Positions 7,763-14,281 of a stretch of 14,699 bases of DNA are shown one piece after another. The stretch comes from Pseudomonadota bacterium (GTDB taxonomy: Bacteria > Pseudomonadota > Alphaproteobacteria > Rhizobiales > Devosiaceae), in the NCBI GenBank assembly GCA_023387585.1, contig JAEWHZ010000357.1:1-14699 (forward strand), in the 5' to 3' direction. The first letter of the stretch is position 1. Each line of letters opens with the position of its first letter. The position numbers and the translations under genes are program-made. Below the pieces are notes generated by a model. It saw nothing but the letters and a program-made list of their open reading frames with translations. It did not search any database and was not told where the DNA came from.

Positions 7763-9184
7763 ATGAACCGCTACCCGCGCGACCTGCATGGCTACGGCCC
7801 CAATCCGCCCGATGCCGGCTGGCCCGGCGGCGCGAAGGTGTGCGTGCAATTCGTCCTCAACTACGAGGAAGGCGGCGAGAACAACGTCCTGCACGGCGAC
7901 GCCCAGTCCGAGGCCTTCCTCGCCGACGTCATCGGCGCCGCGCCCTGGCCCGGCCTGCGCCACTGGAACATCGAATCCATGTACGACTACGGCGCCCGCG
8001 CCGGCTTCTGGCGCCTGCACCGCCTGTTCACGCAAGCAAACATCCCCGTCACCATATATGGCGTCGCCACCGCCTTGATGCGCGCCCCGGCGCAGGTCGA
8101 GGCCATGCTGGATTCCGGCTGGGAGATCGCCAGCCACGGCTACAAATGGATCGAGCATCGCGACATGGCGCCAGAGGTCGAGCGCGAGCAGATCGCCGAG
8201 GCCATACGCCTGCACACCATCGCCACCGGCGCGCGCCCGCTGGGCTGGTACACCGGCCGCTGCTCGATCAACACCATCGACCTCGTCTCGGAGGAAGGCG
8301 GATTCGCCTATATCTCCGACACCTATGACGACGACCTGCCCCATTGGCGCGTCCACGAAAACCGCCCCCAGCTCATCATCCCCTACACGCTGTCGGCCAA
8401 CGACATGCGCTTCGTCACCGCCTCCGGCTTTCCGAACGGCGAAGCCTGGTTCCAGTTCCTGAAGGACAGTTTCGACTGCCTCTATGCCGAGGGCGAGGCC
8501 GGTTCGCCGAAGATGATGTCCGTGGGCCTGCATTGCCGGCTCGTCGGCCAACCCGGCCGCTATCAGGGCCTGAAAAAATTCATCGACTACATCCAGGGCT
8601 TTTCCGGCGTCTGGACGCCCACCCGCCTCGACATCGCCCGCCACTGGGCCGAGCATCACCCCTATGCCGCGCCGAAATTAATCCCCTCGCGGATGAACCG
8701 CGCCGGTTTCGTCGAAGCCTTCGGCTCGATTTTCGAACACTCCCCCTGGATCGCCGAACGCGCTTATGACGGCGAGCTCGGCCCGGCCAACGACACGGCC
8801 ATGGGCCTCCATTTCGCGCTGCGCAACCAGTTCCGCATTGCCGGCGACGACGAACGCCTCGCCGTGCTGCGCGCCCATCCCGACCTCGCCGGCAGGCTCG
8901 CCTCCGCCAGGCGCCTCACCGCCGATTCGACCGCCGAACAGGCCTCGGCAGGGCTCGACGCCCTGACCGATTCCGAGCGCGAGACCTTCACCCGCCTCAA
9001 CGCCGCCTACACAGAAAAATTCGGCTTCCCCTTCATCATCGCCGTGCGCGACAACACCAAAGCCTCCATCCTCGAAGCCTTCCGGCGCCGGCTCGACAAT
9101 TCGCGCGAAACCGAGTTTGCAACCGCCTGCGCCCAGGTCGAACGCATCGCCCGCATCAGGCTCGACGCGCTGTTCGGCAGCTAG
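7763..9184 (+). CDS. Bifunctional allantoinase (PuuE-type) / OHCU decarboxylase (UraD)
   Basis: One 473-residue chain joins two steps of purine breakdown. Residues 1 to about 305 are a PuuE-type allantoinase of the polysaccharide-deacetylase fold, recognisable by RDLHGYGPNPPDAGWPGGAKV, split here as RDLHGYGPNPP (6-16) and GWPGGAKV (19-26), then NYEEGGE (33-39), ASHGYKWI (123-130) and PYTLSANDMRF (207-217). Residues from about 311 are OHCU decarboxylase: EHSPWIAERA (325-334), AHPDLAGRLA (371-380) and KFGFPFIIAVRD (419-430). The product order would be OHCU to allantoin (C-terminal half), then allantoin to allantoate (N-terminal half). Start ATG 7763 has AAGGAG six bases upstream; an ATG at 7748 has none, and the frame open to 7547 runs antisense into uraH. 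Such fusions are known in this family. The stop lies 1 nt from the stop of the convergent kinase gene. Confidence 0.95.
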   Translation: MNRYPRDLHGYGPNPPDAGWPGGAKVCVQFVLNYEEGGENNVLHGDAQSEAFLADVIGAAPWPGLRHWNIESMYDYGARAGFWRLHRLFTQANIPVTIYGVATALMRAPAQVEAMLDSGWEIASHGYKWIEHRDMAPEVEREQIAEAIRLHTIATGARPLGWYTGRCSINTIDLVSEEGGFAYISDTYDDDLPHWRVHENRPQLIIPYTLSANDMRFVTASGFPNGEAWFQFLKDSFDCLYAEGEAGSPKMMSVGLHCRLVGQPGRYQGLKKFIDYIQGFSGVWTPTRLDIARHWAEHHPYAAPKLIPSRMNRAGFVEAFGSIFEHSPWIAERAYDGELGPANDTAMGLHFALRNQFRIAGDDERLAVLRAHPDLAGRLASARRLTADSTAEQASAGLDALTDSERETFTRLNAAYTEKFGFPFIIAVRDNTKASILEAFRRRLDNSRETEFATACAQVERIARIRLDALFGS

Positions 9185-9185
9185 C

Positions 9186-9932
9186 TCAAACCCGCTCCGC
9201 CATCGCCAGCAGCCGCTCGTGCTCTTCCGGCACGTCCTCGGCGAGACGCGCGGCGGCCACGTAAGGCAACCACGCGAACACCTCGCCGCGCTCAACCTCC
9301 GAAACATCGAGATAGGCCGCCACATACCCCTCGGCCAAACCCGGATCGACCGTATCGATCAGCATCCAGGACCGGCAAAGATCGGCTTCCGGCGCCCCGC
9401 AGCGCGCATCCATCCAGTCGATCAGCACCGGCGAATCCAGCGCACCCATGACATTGTAGGGGTGGAAATCCCCATGGCACAGCCGATCCCCCACCGGCCG
9501 CGCCGCCAGCCCCTCATGCAACCGCCGCCGCAATTGATCGGACAGCGCCGGCGCACGCCCGATGGCCGCCCGCAACGACGCGACGAGGTCCGGCAATCCG
9601 GCGCCCTCGCGCCAGTGAACCTTGCGATGCAGCTCCGCCAGCGCCGCCAGATGCGCCGGAACCCTTGCCGGATCGGCGCGCATGCGCTCGGCAAAGGCCG
9701 GACCCTCCACCCGATCGAGAACGATGCCCCAATGCCCCTCATGGCACACCACGCCCCGCACCATCGGCGCGGGCAGGTCGAGCGCCTCGATCCGGGCCAG
9801 CACCGCCGCCTCGTGAAACGCCGCCCGCTTGCCGCCGGGCCGGATCGACAGCTTGACCACCGCATCGCCGGCCGCAAACACCTGCGCCTGCTTGCCGGTG
9901 CCGATCAGGAGGCCGAGTTCGGGCAGGTCCAT
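9186..9932 (-). CDS. APH-family phosphotransferase (aminoglycoside/choline kinase-like), substrate unknown
   Basis: A 248-residue protein-kinase-fold small-molecule kinase. It shows a P-loop-like GTGKQAQVF (11-19), an ATP-anchoring Lys at 27, the catalytic HGDFHPYN (153-160, the HGDxxxxN motif) and the metal-binding Asp172 in VLIDWMDA. The order and spacing match the APH/choline kinase superfamily. Nothing in the sequence assigns a substrate, and the label aminoglycoside phosphotransferase should not be read as resistance. Other options are a kinase for a sugar, an amine or a homoserine-like compound. ATG 9932 has no ribosome site, but a good promoter about 28 bases further up implies a leader of about 20 nt. 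It lies 51 nt downstream of the SRPBCC pair on the same strand and faces puuE-uraD with a 1-nt gap. Confidence 0.85.
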   Translation of the reverse strand: MDLPELGLLIGTGKQAQVFAAGDAVVKLSIRPGGKRAAFHEAAVLARIEALDLPAPMVRGVVCHEGHWGIVLDRVEGPAFAERMRADPARVPAHLAALAELHRKVHWREGAGLPDLVASLRAAIGRAPALSDQLRRRLHEGLAARPVGDRLCHGDFHPYNVMGALDSPVLIDWMDARCGAPEADLCRSWMLIDTVDPGLAEGYVAAYLDVSEVERGEVFAWLPYVAAARLAEDVPEEHERLLAMAERV

Positions 9933-9959
9933 GAAAATCCAGTCGCCAGGGAAAGCCGT

Positions 9960-9987
9960 ATTCTGTGCCGGCCGACCGGACTGTCAA
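9960..9987 (-). promoter_or_regulatory. Sigma70-type promoter for the APH-like kinase gene
   Basis: On the minus strand a perfect TTGACA (9987-9982) is followed after 16 nt by CAGAAT (9965-9960), four of six matches to TATAAT including the last three positions. Transcription would begin near 9953, about 20 nt before the ATG at 9932. The TGA inside TTGACA is the stop codon of the upstream SRPBCC gene, so the gene can be expressed apart from the ArsR-controlled unit. This is by inspection only. Confidence 0.55.
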
Positions 9988-10463
9988 CCCGCGCCGTCCC
10001 GCTCCCCCGTGCCGAGCGTGTCGTCGATCGCCTGCAACATCGCGGCCCAGGCGCGCGCGGTCGGCTCGACATAGTCCGCCCATTGCGCATCCATCTCGTG
10101 GCTTATGGTGGCGATGCAGCTTTTCCCGTCCGGCACGATCTCGATCGTCACCTCGGATTTGTCCTCCTGCTCCTCCTCGGGGGTGACGAACCAGGCGAAG
10201 ACGATGCGGCTCGGCCGCTCCAGCGCGCGATAGTCGCCCCAGCTTTCTGCCACCTCGCCATCGCGGATTTCGGCGAAATGAAAGCGTCCGCCGATCCGCG
10301 CATCGACATCGACGCGCGTGATCTCGATCTTGCCCGCCTTGCGCGCCATCGGCCGCGCCATCCAGCGGCGCAGCGTCTTCGCGTCCAGCCAGGCATCGTA
10401 CACCGCGTCGGCACCGAGCCTTTCGAAGCGGTGCCGTGCTGTCGCCGTCACCGTCGCGCTCAC
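9984..10463 (-). CDS. SRPBCC/AHSA1-domain protein (first paralogue, promoter-distal)
   Basis: A 159-residue cytoplasmic START/Bet v1-like domain protein of the AHSA1 type. These form a hydrophobic pocket; most members have no known ligand. Visible family features are DAVYDAWLDAKTLRRWM (19-35), a central IGGRFHF strand, and the C-terminal helix ARAWAAMLQAIDDTL. I chose the GTG at 10463: it overlaps the stop of the neighbouring SRPBCC gene as GTGA and has AGGGG eight bases upstream in that gene. The frame runs open to 10976, but that region re-reads the neighbour out of frame. Together with the adjacent ArsR gene this is the common ArsR-SRPBCC arrangement. The product is not a close copy of its neighbour, so the two may form a heterodimer or bind different ligands; that is inference. 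Confidence 0.85.
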   Translation of the reverse strand: MSATVTATARHRFERLGADAVYDAWLDAKTLRRWMARPMARKAGKIEITRVDVDARIGGRFHFAEIRDGEVAESWGDYRALERPSRIVFAWFVTPEEEQEDKSEVTIEIVPDGKSCIATISHEMDAQWADYVEPTARAWAAMLQAIDDTLGTGERDGAG

Positions 10464-10918
10464 TTGTAGAACCCCTCGCGCAGATTGATGCCGTGCTCGA
10501 GCCATACCTTCATGGCGCAGAGCATGCCGGTCCAGCCCTCGCAATTGCCGTAGCTCGCCTTCACCCCGGCCTCGGTCGGCCTGAAGCCCGATTCCTCGAT
10601 GGTCACCAGCGTGCGCCCGTCCTCGAGCGCGGCAAAGCTCATCACCACGGTGGTGTCGTAGGCTCCGCCCGCATCCTCGTCCGGCGCCGCGCCCCAGCGC
10701 AGCACGATCTTCTCGTTCTCGATGACTTCGACGACATGCACCGGGAAGGCGCCGGGGAAATCGTGAAAGTCCCAGCTCACCGTCGCACCCGTCGCCAGCC
10801 GCCCCTCGGCGCCGCCGGTGGTGAAATAGCTCGAGAGCTGTTTCGGGTCGACCACCGCCTCGAACACCTCGTCGACCGACCGGTCTATGCGGCCGGAAAC
10901 CCTGAATTGCGGTTGCAT
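10460..10918 (-). CDS. SRPBCC/AHSA1-domain protein (second paralogue, promoter-proximal)
   Basis: A 152-residue AHSA1-type SRPBCC protein. It opens with the typical strand and helix VSGRIDRSVDEVFEAVVDPKQLSSYF, seen here as SGRIDRSVDEVFEAV (8-22) and PKQLSSYFTT, then WDFHDFPGAFPV, and ends with the helix TGMLCAMKVWLEHGINLREGFYK, of which LREGFYK closes the chain. Start ATG 10918 has AGGAG seven bases upstream; the earlier ATG at 10951 lies inside the operator/promoter and is rejected. It is the first gene of a two-gene unit and overlaps the second by 4 nt. Its promoter contains the ArsR-site palindrome, so repression by the divergent ArsR protein is likely. Ligand and biological role are unknown. 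Confidence 0.87.
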   Translation of the reverse strand: MQPQFRVSGRIDRSVDEVFEAVVDPKQLSSYFTTGGAEGRLATGATVSWDFHDFPGAFPVHVVEVIENEKIVLRWGAAPDEDAGGAYDTTVVMSFAALEDGRTLVTIEESGFRPTEAGVKASYGNCEGWTGMLCAMKVWLEHGINLREGFYK

Positions 10919-10934
10919 TCGCGTCTCCTCTCGC

Positions 10935-10961
10935 TTGACCCGCCAAACCATATGTTATAAT
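10935..10961 (+). promoter_or_regulatory. Rightward promoter of the ArsR-type gene, giving a leaderless mRNA
   Basis: TTGACC (10935-10940) and a perfect TATAAT (10956-10961) are separated by 15 nt, slightly short. A start site 7-9 nt downstream of the -10 box falls on or next to the ATG at 10970, and there is no Shine-Dalgarno sequence before that ATG. Both facts point to leaderless translation. The -10 box is inside the palindromic operator. Confidence 0.6.
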
Positions 10962-10976
10962 TCTATAACATGTCAA
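10947..10976 (-). promoter_or_regulatory. Leftward promoter of the SRPBCC pair
   Basis: On the minus strand TTGACA (10976-10971) is followed after 18 nt by TATGGT (10952-10947; four of six matches). The whole spacer is made of the palindromic operator. Transcription would start near 10940 and give a leader of about 20 nt holding the AGGAG site of the first SRPBCC gene. The -35 box lies within the first codons of the divergent ArsR gene. Confidence 0.6.
10952..10971. promoter_or_regulatory. Perfect 20-bp palindromic operator, probable ArsR-family binding site
   Basis: ATGTTATA-ATTC-TATAACAT is a perfect inverted repeat with 8-bp arms and a 4-bp centre. It is strikingly AT-rich against a GC-rich background. 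It covers the -10 box and start codon of the ArsR gene and fills the spacer of the leftward promoter, so a bound dimer would silence both directions at once. ArsR/SmtB proteins usually bind such AT-rich dyads over their own promoters. Binding itself is inferred from position and symmetry. Confidence 0.8.
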
Positions 10977-11305
10977 CCGACGACGAAGACGACCTGATCT
11001 TCAAGGCCCTCGCCCACCGCGTAAGGCGGCGTATCCTCGATCATCTGAAGCAGGCGCCGCACACCACCGGCAGCCTCGTCGCCGCCTTCCCCGAGATCGA
11101 CCGCTGCACGGTCATGCAGCATCTCGATGTCTTGGAAGAAGCCGGGCTGGTGGTCGCGGAACGGCGCGGCCGCGAGCGCCACAACCATCTCGACGCCCTG
11201 CCGATCCAGCGCATCCACACCCGCTGGATCGGCCCCTATGCCGCCCTTGCGGCGGAGCGGCTGGCCATGCTCAAAAAGGATATCGAAAGCCGCCCGGCGA
11301 ACTGA
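10970..11305 (+). CDS. ArsR-family winged-helix transcriptional regulator
   Basis: A 111-residue DNA-binding repressor. FKALAHRVRRRILDHL (11-26) is the classic ArsR opening helix, TTGSLVAAFPEI (32-43) and TVMQHLDVLEEAGLV (47-61) form the helix-turn-helix, and ERRGRERHNHL (64-74) is the wing. The usual metal-site motif ELCVCDL is absent: there is a single Cys46 just before the recognition helix. It is therefore unlikely to be a typical arsenic or zinc sensor and fits the ArsR group that partners SRPBCC proteins. It diverges from the two SRPBCC genes over a shared palindromic operator and probably represses both itself and them. ATG 10970 lacks a ribosome site, in keeping with a leaderless message. 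Its stop is 1 nt from the convergent MFS stop. Confidence 0.92.
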   Translation: MSTDDEDDLIFKALAHRVRRRILDHLKQAPHTTGSLVAAFPEIDRCTVMQHLDVLEEAGLVVAERRGRERHNHLDALPIQRIHTRWIGPYAALAAERLAMLKKDIESRPAN

Positions 11306-11306
11306 C

Positions 11307-12608
11307 TCAGCCGGCGCTTTCGGCGATGCTCGCCGTGCGCGCGGCGAAGGCGGGTTGCAGCGCCAGATAGACCGCCGCGCCGGCGAAGCAGTAGGCCGCG
11401 TAGGCATAGCCCTGCAGGTCGAGCGCGAAGCCGATATCGATCAGCCAGCCGGCAAGGCCGGGCCCCACCGCCGAAGCGGCGACCAGCGCCGCCGTCGCCA
11501 GCGAGCGGATGGCACCCAGATGGGCCGTGCCGTAGAGCTCGGCCCACAGCGCGCCCACCACCGGGCTCATCATGCCGGTCGTCATGCCCATCAGCACGAA
11601 GAATACCGGGATGATGCCGAGCCACCCCTGCGTCGCGATGACCAGGCTGGCGCAGCCGAGCGGCAGCAGCAGCACCGGCATCAGGCGCCAGGCGCCGAAG
11701 CGGTCGACCAGCCCGCCCGAGACCAGCGCCATGATGGCGACCGTGCCGGACAGGAAGGGGAAAAAGGCGGTGAACGTCGTCAGGTCCCAGCCCTTGAGCC
11801 CATTGAGATGCGCCTGGTGGAAGATGAACAGCGTGCCGATGGCCGAGGGGCCCATGATGCCGGGGACCAGCGCATAGAACAGCGGGTCGCGCAGCACCGC
11901 GCGGCGCGTCCAGCGCGTTCCCGTCTGGCGCCCGCCTTCCATGGCGTCGGGATTGACGCGCCCCGCCGCCCTGGCCCTGCGCCCGTCGGGCGGGTCGCGC
12001 AGCAGGAAGGCGACCAGCGGCACCATCACCAGCACCAGCACCGCGCCGGTCACCAGCCAGACATTGCGCCAGCCCATGGCGAGAATGGCGAGCGTTATCG
12101 CGAAGGGCAGCATGCCCTCGCCGACCGTGTATCCCAGGCTCGCCAACGACAGCGCCCGGCCGCGAAAGCGGTTGAACCAGCGCGACATGACCGTCATGGC
12201 GATATGGAACAGCATGCCCTGTCCGAAGAACCGCAGCAGCGCCAGCCCGACGACGAGCGGGGCCACGTGCCACAGGCTCGACATCAGCACCCCGGTCAGG
12301 GCCAGGCCGAGAAGGCAGGCGACCGCCAGCCGGCGCGCCGAGATCCTGTCCGCCAGCGAGCCGGCGAAGATCAGCGCGGTGGCGCTGGCCAGCGTCGCGA
12401 TGGTGTAGAGTCCGCCGAACGCGCCATGGCTCAGCCCGAACGTCTCGCGCAAGGCGGTGTTGAACTGGGCGATGAAGGTGGTCTGGCCCGGCATGGTCGC
12501 CAGCGTCATCACCGCCCCGCCCAGGATCCACTGGCGCTGCGCGAGGGTCAGTTCGCGCAGGGGCGGCGCCTTGGGACGCGCAAGCAGGCGCGACGATGTG
12601 TCGGACAT
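11307..12608 (-). CDS. Major facilitator superfamily transporter, substrate unknown
   Basis: A 433-residue inner-membrane protein with about twelve hydrophobic segments in two halves around a polar, Arg-rich central loop (about 203-235). The first-half signature GSLADRISARR (83-93) between segments 2 and 3 is the MFS motif A, with a weaker echo GGLVDRFGAWR in the second half. The stretch WFNRFRGRALSLASLGYTVGEG after segment 4 is typical of MFS_1 members resembling monocarboxylate or multidrug transporters, but no substrate can be assigned. The ATG at 12608 has only a weak GGAAA six bases upstream. The gene lies 114 nt downstream of the serine hydrolase on the same strand and may be cotranscribed with it. 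It converges on the ArsR gene with a 1-nt gap, so it is not part of the ArsR unit. Confidence 0.88.
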   Translation of the reverse strand: MSDTSSRLLARPKAPPLRELTLAQRQWILGGAVMTLATMPGQTTFIAQFNTALRETFGLSHGAFGGLYTIATLASATALIFAGSLADRISARRLAVACLLGLALTGVLMSSLWHVAPLVVGLALLRFFGQGMLFHIAMTVMSRWFNRFRGRALSLASLGYTVGEGMLPFAITLAILAMGWRNVWLVTGAVLVLVMVPLVAFLLRDPPDGRRARAAGRVNPDAMEGGRQTGTRWTRRAVLRDPLFYALVPGIMGPSAIGTLFIFHQAHLNGLKGWDLTTFTAFFPFLSGTVAIMALVSGGLVDRFGAWRLMPVLLLPLGCASLVIATQGWLGIIPVFFVLMGMTTGMMSPVVGALWAELYGTAHLGAIRSLATAALVAASAVGPGLAGWLIDIGFALDLQGYAYAAYCFAGAAVYLALQPAFAARTASIAESAG

Positions 12609-12722
12609 GACGGTTTCCGGGAGACGGTCGCGGCGCGGGATTCGCCGCCGGCGACGAAAGGCAGGTCCAAGGCTCTTGCCTCAACCCCTCGATGAAATCA
12701 ATCGCCGCCCGCCGCCGCGCGC
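12609..12722. other. Gap between serine hydrolase stop and MFS start
   Basis: These 114 bp hold no gene and no convincing promoter or terminator. The only structure seen is a small palindrome AGGC-TCTT-GCCT at 12670-12681, without a following U-run in either direction. Read-through from the serine hydrolase gene into the MFS gene is possible. Confidence 0.4.
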
Positions 12723-14102
12723 CTACTCCACACGCTCGGCCGGCATCTCCTCGCCGAACTGATGCAGTACCAGCCCCGTCGCCCTTCCGCCCGCATCGGT
12801 CTCGAACACCAGTTGCGCATCGACGATCCGGTAAAAATACTCGGTCTCGCTGAGCGGAAAGATCTCCGCCGCCTCCTGCCCCGTCACCTGCGCGAACAGT
12901 TTCCCGTCCTCGCTCGACACGGTGATCGAGACATCCGGCGCCAATGCATATTCGCCCACCAGCCCCTCGAACACCGCCGGATCGACCTCGACCGCCTGCG
13001 GCGGCACCACCAGCGGCACCTCGGACACCAGCAGGTGCGAGACCAGATCGGTCACGCCATGCGGCGTCTGCACATTGGACAGCGCCACGACGCCGACGCC
13101 GGCATCACGCAAAAAGGCGACCATGGCGCTCGATCCGAACGTCGCGCCGTTGTGCCAGACCATCGCGTCGTTTTCCGTGGGGCTGATATACCAGCCGAGC
13201 CCAATGCCCGTGCCGTCATCCACCCCGGCATGCTGTTCCGTCGCCAGCGCAATGGCCTCGTCGAGCTCCGTTTCCGCCTGCCCCACCAGGGCCGCGACGA
13301 ATTTCGCCATGTCGTTGCCGCTCGAGCGCATCACGCCGGCGCCGGCCAGCACGTCCCAGTTCCATTCGCCCACCCTGTTCAGCGCCGCATCGTGCCCCAC
13401 GGCGCTGCGCCCGGCATCGGCCTCGCCGGAAGCGACGAGCACGGTGTCGTCCATCCCGAGCGGATCGAGGATGCGCTCGCGCAGCAGCGTGCGGTAATCG
13501 GTTCCCGCTTCCAGCGCCAGCGCATGGCCGAGCAGGCCCATGCCGAGATTGGAATATTCGTATTCCGCGTCGATCCCGCGCGGCAGCTCGTATCCTTCAA
13601 GGAAGGCGTAAAGATCGTCCTCGGTATAGTCCGCATAGGGGTCGGCCGGGTCGGCGGGCGCGAAATTGTCCGGCAGGCGCGGCAGGCCGGAACGCTGCGT
13701 CGCAAGATGGCGCAACGTGATCTCGATGTCCTCGCGTCCGGGCACCGTCACCCCCTCGGGCAGCAGTTCCGCCACCGGTTGGTCGAGGCTCACCTCGCCA
13801 CGCACCACCGCATCGGCCAGCAGCAGCGTCGTAAACACCTTCGTCACCGAGCCGATCTCGAACAGCGTATCGCCATCGACCGGCGTCGGATCGTCGAGCG
13901 ACAGCGTGCCGTAAGACACGATCCGCGTCCCTCCCGGCTCGACCACCGCCACCACCAGCCCCACGCCCTGCCGCTCGTCCTCCACCCGCCGCTCGAGGAT
14001 TTCGCCGATTTCCGTGTGGGACGGAACGGGGCTCTGCGCCAGGGCGGGCATGGCCAGCATCGCTCCCAGAATCGTGCCCAGCACCAGTGAAGCAAAGCGC
14101 AT
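12723..14102 (-). CDS. Secreted serine hydrolase, beta-lactamase class C / penicillin-binding-protein fold
   Basis: A 459-residue exported protein. Residues 1-22 are a Sec signal peptide with a hydrophobic core and probable cleavage at ALA-QS (22/23). The catalytic serine motif SVTK (85-88, SxxK), the tyrosine motif YSN (183-185, YxN) and HNG (317-319, replacing KTG) are all present and correctly spaced for the class C/esterase/D-peptidase group. A C-terminal beta domain (about 370-459) resembles those appended to such peptidases. Substrate is open: esterase, D-amino peptidase or lactamase activity are all possible, and the family name alone does not show antibiotic resistance. ATG 14102 has AGGAG seven bases upstream; the frame extends to 14261 but that part is basic, Cys-rich and would bury the signal peptide. 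Confidence 0.9.
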   Translation of the reverse strand: MRFASLVLGTILGAMLAMPALAQSPVPSHTEIGEILERRVEDERQGVGLVVAVVEPGGTRIVSYGTLSLDDPTPVDGDTLFEIGSVTKVFTTLLLADAVVRGEVSLDQPVAELLPEGVTVPGREDIEITLRHLATQRSGLPRLPDNFAPADPADPYADYTEDDLYAFLEGYELPRGIDAEYEYSNLGMGLLGHALALEAGTDYRTLLRERILDPLGMDDTVLVASGEADAGRSAVGHDAALNRVGEWNWDVLAGAGVMRSSGNDMAKFVAALVGQAETELDEAIALATEQHAGVDDGTGIGLGWYISPTENDAMVWHNGATFGSSAMVAFLRDAGVGVVALSNVQTPHGVTDLVSHLLVSEVPLVVPPQAVEVDPAVFEGLVGEYALAPDVSITVSSEDGKLFAQVTGQEAAEIFPLSETEYFYRIVDAQLVFETDAGGRATGLVLHQFGEEMPAERVE

Positions 14103-14281
14103 GACGGGTCTCCTGCTCGAATTCGCTCGATCCGCAACGATCGCCCGCGCCATTGGCTGCGAAAAAACCGCGCAGCCTGGGCAAACCCCGCCCGTGCGCC
14201 CGCATCGCCATTGCCTTTCGCGGCCCGGGCACCTACCTGCCTTGATGAACAACGATACCAACCTTCAGGAGGCCCCCAGGC
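14103..14281. promoter_or_regulatory. Divergent promoter region between serine hydrolase and baeRF-like gene
   Basis: These 179 bp must start transcription in both directions. A perfect 7-bp inverted repeat GGCTGCG / CGCAGCC (14155-14161 and 14171-14177, 9-nt A-rich loop) lies about 50 bp upstream of the hydrolase and could be an operator or a hairpin. I see no consensus -35/-10 pair. A ribosome site AGGAGG at 14267-14272 precedes the rightward ATG by 9 nt. Confidence 0.4.

Noticed and set aside
9186..9932. Aminoglycoside resistance kinase
   Set aside because: Only the general APH/choline kinase motifs are present; there is no resemblance that I can see to a specific resistance enzyme and no mobile context.
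10919..10951. Earlier ATG (10951) for the first SRPBCC gene
   Set aside because: It lies within the promoter and beside the operator, has no ribosome site, and adds a charged 11-residue tail not expected in the family.
12723..14102. Antibiotic-resistance gene (class C beta-lactamase)
   Set aside because: The fold and motifs are shared with many esterases and peptidases, and HNG replaces KTG; resistance cannot be inferred.
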